64,000 nucleotides of DNA from Perkinsus chesapeaki (lineage: Eukaryota; Perkinsozoa; Perkinsida; Perkinsidae): the NCBI GenBank assembly GCA_013115145.1, contig JAAPAO010000024.1, forward strand, positions 62,001-126,000, in the 5' to 3' direction. The first letter of the stretch is position 1. Each line of letters opens with the position of its first letter. Below the pieces are notes generated by a model. The model was not told where the DNA came from, ran no database searches, and was given only the letters and a program-made list of their open reading frames with translations. Positions 44,653-56,805 of this stretch are shown here, piece by piece. Made by a program: the position numbers and the translations under genes.

Positions 44653-47600
44653 ATGGAGCGTCTCAAAGTTGTCTCGGAGCATGTGGCAGGCCCCGAGAGT
44701 GCCCCAATTCTTTGGCAGCCAAGGGAATCGTATGCCAAGAATACAAAGATGTGAATTCACTCGTTCAGGACGTAACGAGATTTGCTATTGTTAGGCGCAA
44801 GTTTAGGGAGCTCGTTAAGCAGAAGTTCGACAGTAATGTTGATAGCTATGAAGCACTTCATCATTGGTCAGTTGGAAATCTAGGTAAAGCACGTATATCC
44901 AACTAGGGCGATATTGCTTAATAGGTCTGTTCTGGTCTGTTTGCTGGGACTTTGTTGGTGTGCTAGGAGATAAAGGCACTGTGCCCATTGAAAACGAGCA
45001 CGATATGGTAAGATTGGGAATTCTTGAGGCGGTTTGCAGATGTCTCTAATCCACTAGCATCCTATGTACAACGATCATGCTACTCGGCCTACGGCTCGCC
45101 AGCTGGAACCAGTCATATTTTTCTAGGTTCGTGCCCAGTTTTTCCCTCGAGGTTACATGAATCTAGCGGAGAACTGCCTCCGACCAAGCAAGAACCGCCT
45201 AGCCTGTATCTTTGATGGGGAAGGGCAGACATCCAGTGGGCATCACTAGCAGGTCAGCGCAGTTAGTATTGAGCGTGCCATTTAGGAACTATAACCCGCC
45301 ACGAGCTCCGAGGTATGGTTTCGGTTCTACAACAGGCATTTGCAGCCAAGGGTATAAGCAAAGGCGATAGAGTGAGAATGCATCCACTGATACCCGCAGC
45401 AAGTTTCCTGGTCAGGTGTGTGGCGTAGTGGCTAATACGCCAGAGACGATTGCGGTGATGCTAGCTCTGGCATCGCTTGGAGCTATTTGGAGTAATCTGT
45501 CTCCATTATGTGATGACTCACCATCTTATTTAGGTAGCGTATCGCCAGACTTTGGAGCTTCAGGTGTGGTTGAGAGGTTCGAACAGGTAAGGCTTACCTA
45601 TAGCTATATATAGACTACTGAATAGTTACTAAAGAGCTCTGATAGTACCTGGGCTTTTAGGTATCGCCAAAGATGTTAGTGTTGACGGATGGATATTACC
45701 TAAAAGGCAAATGGATGGGTGAACAAGTAGCGAATAATGCCAAGGATATCGTAAAGCAACTTGGACTCGATAAGAAACTGCCCAATGTTCTGGTGAGTGA
45801 TATTCTTAATTAGTCCATCATATGTACGGTAGTCGTTTCCTTAACGTAATTGTATCGTACAGTAATACGGTAATGTACATGCAAACGGTACATACATTAC
45901 CGTATTATTATATCGGCATTACCGCTCTTGTATATTACTTTGCCCGTGACTCAAGTACGGCCCTGTGGTAGGTCCTCCCTTTTAAGCGATCCGGTGCGAA
46001 GAGTACCATGTTGCCATACCAAACCCTACGAACGTTCGTACGTGGGTTCAAACCGCGGCGTGTTCAATTCGCCAAGACTTCTTTCAATGATCCAGTGTTC
46101 ATAATGTTCTCCAGTGGAACGACAGGGAAACCGAAATGTAAGCCCCAGCTCGGGAAGGAGGGCACTGCTCTGAGCTTTCATCCTCAATCCTAATAAAGTG
46201 CCAGCTAAGTAATCCTAATAGTACTCAATTTCTGTGGAGGGATGCCCATGATACACTGGGTGGCTTGTTAGGCATTGTCCACAAGCATGGATGCCTGCTA
46301 CAGTTAATGAAGGAGCATCAGCTTCACAGCGATATCCGTCCTGGTGATAAAGCCTTGTAATATCCTCGGCGCATCTGCAAGGAGGTCTGTAGCTCTCAGT
46401 TACTACACGACGACAGCGTGGATGATGTGGCAATGGCTGACGACCATGTTGGCTTCTGAGGCTACTATAGTGTTGTACGCCCCTCTCTGGTTGCTGTGAT
46501 GAACGTTGAGTTTCCAGGTACGATGGCAACCCTTTTTATCCCACACCAGCCGTGCTACCCCAGCTATGCAGGAAGCACGGAGTGAAGTTCTTCGGAGTAT
46601 CTGCAAAGTGCGTATTGGCCTTGCCGGCTTTTGTATGTTAGAAATTCCAGATACATAGACGCCCTTCGTAAGGCAATCCAGCGCGATCCTAAGCTACTAC
46701 CGAAACTGGACATGCACCGAGTTAGGACTTTGGCTAGCACAGGCGAGCATCATCTGTTCGCACGTGGCATTACGCTTTAATAGGTTCACCACTAGTACCT
46801 GAGAGTTTTGACTTCTTATATCGCCATTGGCCCCACATCTGCGTATCGTCCATAAGTGGTGGGACGGATATAGTTAGCTGCTTCATGCTGGGCAATCCTG
46901 ATGGGCCTGTGAGGTAGGCACGGGAAGCAATCACTATGGATTCGTCTTCACTTCATGCCCGCCTGGTTCCTCTTCTTCCCTATATTGTTGCTTAGGCGAG
47001 GGCAACTTCAATGTCGCGGCCTTGGGATGGCTGTAGAAGTCTGGAATGATGACGGACGCCCCGCCGGACCTGGTGTTACAGGCGAGCTCGTCTGTAAGAC
47101 AAAACGGCTTCGTTTGTCCGGGCAAGGTCCTCCGATATAGGTACGAAGCCGTTTCCATCTCAGCCTTGGGGTTTTTGGGGTGACGATGAGAAACAAACCA
47201 AGTAAGTGGCGAACAGTTACGCTTCGACCTCCGCGCTCTAACTACAGAGCGGCTTGAGCTTCCGCTAGGATGTGGCTCGCACGGCACTTCAGCTGCTACT
47301 AGGTATCGTGTAGCATACTTCGACAGCAACTTTGGGCCCAATGTGTGGTATCATGGTGATTTCTGTGCTCTCTATGCCGAAGGTGAGAGAGGACAGTATA
47401 CTACTGCTACTACCTGCTACGGATATTCATTGCTTGTCGTCAGGCGGGCTTGCAGTTTTTGGGCGGAGTGATGCGACACTCAACCCTGGAGGCGTCCGAA
47501 TCGGTACAGCTGATATCTACAAAGTGGTCGAGCATATGCCCGAGGTAATTAATTCTTATTCTCTGCTATACGAGCCGCACACCCGCCTTACCTTGCCGCA

Positions 47601-47953
47601 GATCACTGAGGCTCTCTGCTGTGGAGTAACTCGAGGTGGCGACGTCATCATAGCTCTGTTCGTAGTCCCCCACAGCGGGGTCACAGTGGATAATGATCTA
47701 CGAGCTAGAATACGGAGGGAAATACAGTCGAGCTGCACACGGCACCATGTAGGTTGCCGAATAGTTGCTGCTGTATTGGGGCTCATGCCAGGTCCCTGGA
47801 ATTATTGAACAAGTATCGGACATTCCGCGAACCAAGAACGGCAAAATTGTAGAGTTGGCCGTCCGTGAAGTTCTTCATCATCGTAAAGTTAAGAACGTGA
47901 GCGCGTTGGCTAATCCAGAAGTTCTAAAAGAGTTTGAGAAGTTTGCGATCTGA
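44653..47953 (+). CDS. AACS: Acetoacetyl-CoA synthetase
   Basis: A ligase that activates acetoacetate with ATP and CoA in the cytosol. ATG 44653 gives [17 protein letters not shown] at once, the family N-terminus. Many exons separated by short introns follow: [78 protein letters not shown] (the adenylation P-loop, near 46110), [73 protein letters not shown] and finally [15 protein letters not shown] with the catalytic Lys. The frame ends at 47953. All A-motifs are present. A shift between the frame of NTKM and that of NSLVQDV near 44745 is unexplained and could be a sequencing error or a lesion. Genes of fatty acid or sterol supply are not linked here. Confidence 0.88.
45863..45907. repeat. 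Perfect 15-bp inverted repeat in an AACS intron
   Basis: TAATACGGTAATGTA (45863-45877) and TACATTACCGTATTA (45893-45907) are exact reverse complements with a 15-nt spacer. The surroundings are AT-rich and contain further ggtaat/attacc words. The intron is longer than its neighbours, so this is probably a small inverted-repeat element or the relic of one. Confidence 0.75.
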
Positions 47954-48230
47954 TCTTATTAATGATTCCATAGCCTGTTCCACGGAAAGTGAGGTTTCGA
48001 TCATTCTGCAAAGGTATTGTGTAATGCATTGGGATATTGAAAAGGCTTTCAGCGATAGATTATTGTATAGGTTCACATTGGTGGGAGTGTTGAAGCGTCG
48101 CATCTGTCGAGTTACTACCTTGCTTTTAGCATCCAACCTTTTGTTTGACTCCGTGACCTGCTTTTACTGTAGTCCTGCCTTCGCGTCCTGTAGTATCTTC
48201 TTGGCAGTGTGTGTGTTTTCTACCTCTTCG

Positions 48231-50740
48231 ATGCTCTTGTACACCCTCGTCGCTATTTCCTTTGGGCTTAAGTCCGCTCGTGCCATTGAGGAGATAACAA
48301 ACACCACTGCAACTCCGGCTCCTAATCCCTGGTTCTATGTTATGGTAAGGCTATACAATAAATGCCCACTATACCCCGGATATCCTTTTAATCATTTAAG
48401 GTTATCGATGCCGGCTCCAGCGGTTCCCGTATGAAAGTATTCCAGTACCGCCTTCCTTCCCCAGTGGTGAACTCGAGTGCATCGGACCCAATCGACCGAT
48501 ATATCGTCTGTAAGCATACGTATTCATGTCGCGTAAATTCACGATGGCTCTGGAACACCCTCTCCCACATCTTTGACTGGCCTCGCTGCTTTCGCGTATG
48601 TAGTCCTCCTGCTGTGTACATTAGGCAGCCTGCATTGGATTTGCTGTCTGAACACCACCTTCTCAGTCCCCGAACTAATCGGCTCTTTCAAGACGTCCCC
48701 TGGAATATCATATTCGGCTTTGGCACCAAGTGGTGTAGTAAAGTCTCTCCTGGCTCTGATAGAGTATGCTAAAGGCCGCCTTGCTGCAGTAAAGCCTTTC
48801 TGGAAGTACTACCCTGTCTATCTCAGAGCCACAGCAGGTAAGATCTACACCGCAGCATGGGGACTATTTCAGCTTCATAGGAATGCGAGATGTCGTGCCG
48901 GCTCGGCGGGATGCATTGATGACCGAGTGCATCCGCTACTTGAAAGAGACGCCTTTCTACTTCCGGGAGGACTATGCACAAGTCCTATCAGGTGTGCCGT
49001 CTAACGAACCTCACTAAGGCAGTTGGTGTCAGGCGAGGAAGAAGCTGCCTTCGGTTGGCTATCTCTGAATGCTGACAACCGCACCTTGGCTGGCTATGAT
49101 CAGGACGCTAGTCTTGGTTGGTTAGATATGGTAAGGCTCTTCCAGACTCTCTTAGTCGATGCCACTTTGCAGGGTGGGGCATCTTTCCAAGTCGCTTTCG
49201 TACCGACCAGAACTCATTATGTACTACAGAATCTATTTCCTATGGCCCTATCACCCAATGGCTATTCTTCGATACGGTAAGGTTCGGGTCTCAAGAGGTC
49301 GGCCCGCTAGGGAATGAGTGGGACGTTGACTGTCAGTGTTCGGTGTTCAGATTGTATACGAAGTCCTACCTCCACTATGGCTTGGTGGAAGCCAACAGGC
49401 GAGTTAGCGCAGCTATTATATCCAAGGAGCTCCTAAGGGTAGTTGTTGTTTTTCGTTCACCTTTATTGGTACTCTGTCGATAGGTTGACTCGGTCTCAAC
49501 GATTAACAACCCTTGTTACTTTGCTGGAATGGACTATCAGCCAGACTTCGCTACTGCACTCTTCCAAATACCATTGGCTGTTGTGATGCGTGGAACTGGT
49601 GATTTCGGTGAGTGTCTCAGACAGCTGTCGAGCAGTATGGGTTGTCTTCAGATAAATGCGCTACACTGGTGCGACATCTATTCGGTTCGAGTACTACAAT
49701 CTGTTGGGTTAGAGATTGTACGTTTGACGGTGTCTATCAGCCTAGAATTGACAACACACGTTTTGTTGCAGTGAGCAACTTTGCGGCGGTAAGACTGTAT
49801 CACATTCTTCTCGAACTGGCCACTGAAGTCCATTGTGGCGGCTCAGCTGCAGGGGTTCAGCACTTCCGTGTTGTGGCTGTAATCCTTCAATAGGTTGCCG
49901 ACTCACTTGGTCTCCATACTACAAGCAGCTTGGAAGAATGGCACCAGGCAGCTCGGCGGGTGTGCTCGATGCCATACGATAAGTTCACAACTGAATATTC
50001 TCATGTGAAGCAGCCACGTCGTGATGGGCTCTGCTTCGACTCGACGTACCTTTACGTCTTGCTCAATGAGGTGGGTTCCTCCGTGAGAGCGAATTACCTT
50101 GGTTATTTTTTTCAGTTCCTAAAATTTGGCTCGGCAGCTAATACAACTTTGGAGTTCAGAAAGCATACTCGGTCCGGTGTAGAGCTTGACTGGACATCTG
50201 GAAGCGTGACGTTTACTGTAGGGTGTTGCCTGATAAGGTCTCTGTGATACCTTCACCGGCTTTCAGGCCAGTGCTACACCAACTGCGACAATCCCTGCTT
50301 ACAGAAAAGCAGTTCATTTGGCCTCCCTCAAAAGGGAGGAAGGGTTCATGGGCAAGATGACCGATGCGGTAACTCACAATGCACCGACCGCCTAGCCAGT
50401 GAAATGCAGCGTGCCGCTTATCGTTCGCTCTAGATTATATATGCAATTCACAGTGGCGGATGGAGCATAGTTTTTTCCTATCTCCACTGTCCTGGTGCAG
50501 CCTACTATATGCTCTAGCAACCTTCGGCAAACGTATCAATCTCTACAGGACTTTCCGGGTCAGATATTTGCAGTATATCATTAGGCATTGAACGCTACAT
50601 TTGGAGAAGTGGGGCTGCAAGGTGTCGGCACCTTCCTTGAGGATGAGATATTCCCACCATATTATAACGGTGATGAGTTAGATGAGGAGATGGAGTTTGA
50701 GGAACTACTCTTGGCTAAGTACGCTCCATCTGCCATTTGA
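48231..50740 (+). CDS. GDA1/CD39-family apyrase (nucleoside di/triphosphatase)
   Basis: Hydrolyses NTPs and NDPs, in the secretory lumen or outside the cell. ATG 48231 opens a signal-like segment (MLLYTLVAISFGLKSARA). All four readable apyrase conserved regions appear after splicing: DAGSSGSR (48405), ATAGMR (split by an intron near 48838 that uses the second AG), VSGEEEAAFGWLSLN (49030) and LDMGGASFQV (split near 49130). Later exons give LYTKSYLHYGLVEA, NPCYFAGMDYQPDF, CTFDGVYQP and GVELDWTSGS, and the C-terminus is acidic, ending at 50740. No second membrane span is seen at the C-terminus, so a soluble secreted or type II form is likely. In parasites such enzymes salvage purines or dampen host ATP signals; which applies here is inference. 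Confidence 0.88.
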
Positions 50741-51222
50741 TCCCAGTTGATGTACGCTTCGAAACTTGTTCTTTACCGCTACATGAATGGCATGTCTTAG
50801 ACTGTGTAGTGCGGTAGCAGCAACATGCTTGTCAGACAATCGAATCTGGCGACTTTGCCTGAGATGGATATCGTTACATGATAACGAGAGCCAAATACGG
50901 CCCCCTGTGCAGCGATTGACGACACGAGCGTTGAGCATAGCAGGTTGGGCGAGTATACATCTTACGATGTGAAATATGAAGGCATTTTTGTCTATACGTT
51001 GCGAAAGCAACTGTTATTCTCTTTGGTAGTATTTATTATCAACTGTGTCATGATGCATTATTTGATAATTATCTATTCACATCAACCAATAACAGTACTG
51101 CAAGCCACTGTTCTGAGTGCTCAACCTGTAGAGTTGTCATGTGTCGTAGATGCGCTGATAATCTCGCGCTCGCCCTGATGATCGATTACTATTTGCCAGC
51201 AGCAGATTTTCTTCTTTGAACC
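50741..51222. other. Intergenic region
   Basis: About 480 nt. A minus frame of 101 codons at 50705-51010 has no recognisable content. No RNA gene seen. Confidence 0.5.
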
Positions 51223-52993
51223 ATGGCTGTTGGTCATCTATTGAGCATGCCTATAGTGATTATTAATATGGGTGGTGAAATGATGTAGTGTACTTAACTC
51301 TTATGAGGTTAATGCTGTGTAGAAGCCATCTCTATCATCGTACATTACCGAGCCCTTTTTAAGGAACGTGGACTTGTGTATAGTTGGACAGGTATATATT
51401 GAATCAGCGTCTGCTGGCTCAGAGCATTCCTGATCATAAAAGGTGTAAAGTACTGAGTGATGTTGTTCGGGCGATGTTCGAGAAGTACTACAAAATTGGC
51501 GTAAGGAATGGCAAGGATTCCTTATCAGGTCTTTTATAAAGGAGATGTTTGTCCCACAGGAAATGTAGGCTACACTATGGCAATGTACTGCATTGGGGAC
51601 AGATACTCGACACGATCGTTGCGGCAGTTGTTCGAGCGATTGGTTCATAGCTCGATAATGCGTCTCAACGCGTTGAGCATGGATAAGCTTTTCGATCTAA
51701 TATCCATGGGGCTGAAACTGCAGGTGGGGAGTATGCGGTGGCCGTGGCGGTAAGGAGGTATATGATAGGCTATACGATGCGGTAGATCGGAGGATATGAT
51801 CATGGTAACGATGAATCATATTAATGGTATGAGACAGCTGGTAGAGAATGACAACGAAGTGAGAACTCATTTACGGGCAGGACTGGTACACGGTACCCTA
51901 GGCTCAGCAACGCATAAATAAAGCGGTGGATGGTTTGAGAAGTAACAGTTTGAAGGGATTGGTACTATCTGGACTTCGTGGACTGTTCATGTACATATGG
52001 GAAGCTGCCTGCTAGCGATTTTAACGCATTGAGGCAGACGATCCTGCAGTGTTTCAATAGACGAAGAGTAGGGCTTCTTGGAGAGTATGGAATAGACTTG
52101 AGTACAGATGTTAGGCTAAGATATCTAACTTCCTTCAAGATGGCCTACAAGGGTCAGATGCCTCTATACGTGTTGACAATAATGGCGTACTCCCCTATGG
52201 ATTCGCTAGGCCAGGTTGGATAGGCTGTTTAAATGGATTGGCGAACGTGGGTAGGTACTGTTAAAGAGTATACCAAAGGTGAGGTTACCCAAGTTAAAGA
52301 AGTGGATATCTTTTTGAAGAATAACTGGATGTAATGGTATCGCTTCGGTGCACTCGGACCGTCCATTGGGGGCAACTGTGATGATGCGTAGTGAGTTTAG
52401 GAAGCCCAGGGCTATCGAGCGTGTACAGTTTGAGGTGGATGGAAGTTGGTTCGATCTCGGTATGAATCACTACTCGCTTCCTAAAGAAGGGAATGCGCAT
52501 AAGTGGGGTCGCGCTTACCTCTCTGAAAATGGACATGTGTGTTTCAAGGAAAGAACATAAAGATCCATCGGCACCAGTGAAGCCTACTAGGACTATTGCC
52601 CCACAGGAAAGCTGATCAGTTGACTGACCATGACCGATCTAGCTCTTAGCAGGTTGCGTCGCGAGCCGCTCAGGCAGAACTGTCGATGCTAGCAAACCTC
52701 ATATCCGCGGCGCCCAGCGACAATGAGGGACACCATAAGTTTACGCTGAGGTTGTTCGAGGATACTGAGAAATCTCCAGCTGGTGAAGTGATAGAGGAAG
52801 CTGAAGTGCAACAAGAAGAAGTTGAGACGATATCAGCCGAGGCAGCATCGAGGTGCCTAAGTGCAGCGGTTTGTTGCACATTCCTGTCGCCAGGTCATAT
52901 AGGGAAACACTCAAAGGGCTTGAAGATGATTTAGATGATGCATTTAAGGGGAATGATGGTCTAAGTGATGATGATATTCTAGACCTGTTATAG
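51223..52993 (+). CDS. OSCP1: OSCP1-like protein (organic solute carrier partner 1)
   Basis: ATG 51223 leads to INMGGEMM|YILNQRLLAQSIPDHKR, where an intron (51285-51391) splits the second Met; this is the OSCP1 N-terminus. Further exons: KVLSDVVRAMFEKYYK, SLRQLFERLVHSSIMRLNAL with MDKLFDLISMGLK, LPASDFNALRQTILQCF, DNNGVLPYGFARPG, FDLGMNHYSLPKEG, ELSMLANLISAAP and KFTLRLFEDTE, and the acidic end GLSDDDILDLL, stop at 52991. The order and spacing match the whole family from end to end. OSCP1 is linked to cilia and flagella and to membrane trafficking in animals and algae, which suits a flagellate zoospore stage. It is followed directly by a kinesin gene. Confidence 0.88.
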
Positions 52994-53088
52994 GCATGTC
53001 ATGTTAAGGGTATATTTCTTGTATTATGAAGCCTTGAGTTTAGATATTTTCAAGGTATATGAATCGGCCGATTCTGTCGAATGGTTGA

Positions 53089-56058
53089 ATGTCGGTAGGA
53101 GTCGTCGCTGTGCGTACGTGTGTACGTGTAAGGCCCTTGTCGCCCGACGAGGCAAGAGTTGGTCATGCACCGTGTGTTGATGTGGTCCCCGTTACTGATG
53201 CGAATAACAGCGAGTAATAATACGCTAAGCAGCATTAACACTAAAACACACTTTGCTTCACCTAGATCGGAGTTACAGCTCTCGTTAAGACAGCCGGGGG
53301 AAGGCTCCAGCAGCTCGCCGGAGCTCATTCGCTTCCATTGCTGTCTTGGTCCCGATTCAACTCAGCAACAGGTAGAGAGCATCGAAAGGAAGCTGATATA
53401 CGCTCAACTTTGAGGTGTTCGAACGCTGCGGTGTACGTGATATGTTACATGCTGTTCTTGAGGGGTACAGTGCAGCGGTGATGGCCTATGGTCAAACGGG
53501 AAGCGGCAAAACGCACACAATGATTGGAGACCCTTCAAGGTGAGCTATACGACTATAGGCTTGGACGATGCTTTGCGCAATAGAGGTGATTTGGAAGGAC
53601 TGGTCCACAACTGCGCAAAGGAGCTATTCCGACTTATTAAAGATCTTGGTAGTATGGGGAGGGTCTAAGGTGGCTAGAGCTTCTGGAGAGCTTCTGGGTT
53701 GTCTAGTAGGGGGGATATTTAATAAGATGTCTTTGCGGGCAGTTCATGTGTTACAGGTCGGGATTTAACAGTGCGTGCCTCTTTCCTTGAGTTGTATAAC
53801 GAGAAGCTCAACGATCTCCTAGTCTCGCCCATTGATGGGATGGAAGAGATACAAGATGGTCGGCATCGGCCACTGCTACGTCGCACACAACACCACAACC
53901 AGCTGCGAGTCCGATGTAGTAGGGGTCTCTAAGTGTTACATATGTCCGTCAGCCGAAGATCAAAAGCTTGTTATCGCGGGTGCGTCAGGTAAAGATAAGA
54001 AGTCATTTTATGTAGCAGGACTGAGGAAAATGGACTGTGAAGATACATCGGATGTGCTAACTTTACTAGCTGAAGGGACGGCTAATCGGCAAGTGTATGG
54101 TCATGAGCTTAACAGGCATAGCTCACGGTACTACCATCGGGGCAATGGGAAGAAATGAAGCGATCCGCGAAACTAGCCGTCTGGTGGCAGGTCGCACTGT
54201 CTCTTTACCGTGTATCTATCTAATGGTGGGAAGTTGACATTCGCAGACCTTGCTGGATCGGAGAGGCTAAAACTATCGCGTAGGACAATACGCAAATCCA
54301 TTTCTATAGGGGTAGGGTAGGCACTGAAGATCAGCATAGGAAGGAAACACAGTCGATCAATAAGAGCCTTCTTGCTCTTGGGAAGGTCATTAATGCGCTT
54401 GCTCAACAGGCTGAGTGTAAGGGCTCTGCTATGGAAGGGTTGACATGCCCGCACCTCAGTATTGGGAACATCTCAAGGAGGAGCATCAGGCGATCCAGTC
54501 AGCTCTGCCGCTGCTATTCATGTTCCGTATCGAGACAGCAAGTTAACTCAAATACTAGCAGACTCACTTGGTGGAAGAGGGCTGGCGATGATCATCTGCA
54601 CTGTTAGTCCGGTACACATAATATGCTCCCAGACCGAGAGCTAAATATCGGTATTATGTGGGTAGGCCCAGAGGAACTATGCAGAGACGGTGCATGTACT
54701 GCAGTACGCATTGAAGGCTATGAGTATATGTAATGTACCATTGAGGCTGATGAGTGGTCTGAGATCAATGGCCAACTCTGCGGATGGAGGAACTAATGCG
54801 GAAACCAAAAGGTGCCTTATCGGTAACTGATAGTACTAAACCCTGCCCTTAGGATATTGGAGGATATGCGTGCTGAGGTTGCGAGGCTGAGGGCTGAGAA
54901 TCTAGGCTTCAAGTCTAAGAACCGCGCACTCCAGCGAATGTTGGGAGCAGTTGGGGATAATGCTCAAACCTCAGTGAAGAGCTCCATTCTGCCGCCCATC
55001 CCATCAGGAAAAGGAAAGAAAGTAGCACTGGGCCCAATGGGACAACTGGGTGTCCTAGGCTCAGGCGGTTCAAGGGGCAACATCATTATCACTGACGTCT
55101 GGATCCTCAACTCTAGCGCAGTCCTCTGATAAGAGAAGTACCGTTACTCTACCTCCGATATATAATAGAAGGAATAGAGCTGCCAGCTCTTCAGCACTTG
55201 GCATGTCTCGAAATAGCAGTTGGAGAACGCTCGAGAGGCACTGGCAATTTAGGCGTCTGACGGGGTATGGCCCTGCATCAGTTACTCATACGCGCCGACT
55301 ATCTCCGAGGCAGCCTGGTCAGGCTCAGCCTCCCAGTCGTCAAGCTCCTACGCTGAGGCTACTTTGAGACCAAAGGTAGTGTGGCACCCTATAAGGAGAT
55401 TGCTACTTTATGCGTTGTTATTATCTTAGTCAGTGCCAGTAAAGCCCCGAATAGCAGCGAAGCGAACAAAGGTGGTCGAGAGGGTCCTACAGGATCTCGG
55501 ACGGAGGGATCCTGATGAATGGCGGTTTAACTTCTCTGCGGTGCCTCTCAAACTTGGTACTACTGAGGGTAGAGTACTACGAGAGACGTACTAACTGTAG
55601 ATCTTGACGATGCTGCGGGAGAGGGCACTGGCTCGAGTCGGTCCGATCCGCTCACTGAACGTCTGTTGTCCTCATTGGAAGGGGAGGACCTCCCTTTATG
55701 GCAGCGGCCACGAGAAAGCTCATCCGCTCAGCGACTGCCAGGTTATTCTGTCATTCGTACGATAGGTCGAACGTACATTTGCTCTCAGACACTACTGAGG
55801 ATTCCGGTGATGACGAGGAGCTTAGCTACAGCAAGATCAGCGAAGATTCCCTTGTCAGTGGGGAAAGGTGTGGCGTTTTACTCAAATTCCTGGCTATTGC
55901 ATCACAGGAGTGGAAGGAAGAGAGCTAGCCGTGCATCGCCTGTCACCACGAACAGAGCCACACCAAGTCCGCAGTCGGCAGCATACTCGCCAATTGAAGA
56001 GTGTGCGCTAATACAGGACTCCCTCGATGCAGCGATCATCAAACTCTTAAACCGTTGA
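53089..56058 (+). CDS. Kinesin with N-terminal motor domain
   Basis: A microtubule ATPase. ATG 53089 starts [21 protein letters not shown], the beta-1 strand. After two introns comes [14 protein letters not shown], the P-loop (53480-53520). Then [29 protein letters not shown] where switch I is split by a 61-nt intron, [11 protein letters not shown] (switch II), [19 protein letters not shown], and [18 protein letters not shown]. The neck and a coiled coil follow ([17 protein letters not shown]), then a long Ser/Arg/Pro-rich tail in several exons, ending at 56058 (IIKLLNR). The subfamily cannot be named from these motifs. The tail exons after 55130 are joined with less certainty, and the gene could end at about 55368. 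Confidence 0.85.
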
Positions 56059-56191
56059 CTATTGTAATGTAAAATTAGCATGTATTATTGCGGGGTGGAT
56101 TACTGGAAGGTGTTTCCTACTGTCAAGAGACCTCTTGTGCTCATCCAGAGGTGTGGTGTGCACGATAGGCTTTGGGGGATTTACCGTAATC

Positions 56192-56701
56192 ATGTCGTCA
56201 TCATTACGGCTAACTACGGTATCACCGCGCTTTATCGCCCGACGCAGTACAGCGTGGGCAATGGTCACCGGTCGATCATTCTGTTTTGAGAAGAAGCGGA
56301 CGTACATTTTTAGAAGAGCGGCCCCTTTGGAGAACACAGAAAAGCTGCGAGGCGAAGGTAGTAATGGGTGACTCTGCTGAATACGCGTGGGTCTTGAGTT
56401 GTGCTGTAGATGCTGAGCAGCACTGGCCACCAGGCAATAGGTCGGGGGATCTACAGCTTCCCTCGGAGCTCAATAGGAATCTGTTTGTTTATAACTCTCG
56501 GCATACATGTGGCAGGTGGGGGATGATTGCTGTTGATAGGGTTTGGAGGGCTTTACTAGGAAGCGGTCTACAGTTCTGACGATAACACAGGGTGACAGGA
56601 ACAAGCCGATACTAACATTGAATAGGGAGGAGTTCGAGGGTGTTATGGCTGCCAGAGAGGAAGTTGAGAAAGAGGTTGTCAATTTTGGGAAGAAATTATA
56701 A
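56192..56701 (+). CDS. Small basic protein, possibly organelle-targeted
   Basis: Three exons (56192-56357, 56410-56508, 56574-56701) join in exact phase to 130 residues. The N-terminal 45 residues are rich in Ser, Arg and Thr with no acidic residue until Glu-34, like a mitochondrial presequence (SLRLTTVSPRFIARRSTAW). The mature part is compact: NLFVYNSRHTFLTITQGD, PILTLNREEFEGVMAAREEV. The strand-strand-helix pattern resembles small single-strand nucleic-acid binding folds (PC4 or PUR type), but I cannot claim the family. The second donor (T|GTGGCAGG) was chosen because it alone keeps the frame open. Confidence 0.6.
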
Positions 56702-56805
56702 TAACCGACCATGCCTCAATTGTTATTGTTTCTGCTTGTAGTTGTCGTGTTGTGCTTGAAGACGTTCGAGTTTAGATTCGAATGAAGTTGTTTGTTTTTT
56801 AATGT

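Noticed and set aside
44745-44790. A mini-intron of 18-23 nt in AACS
   Set aside because: Candidate sites are far shorter than any other intron here, and the lengths do not repair the frame.
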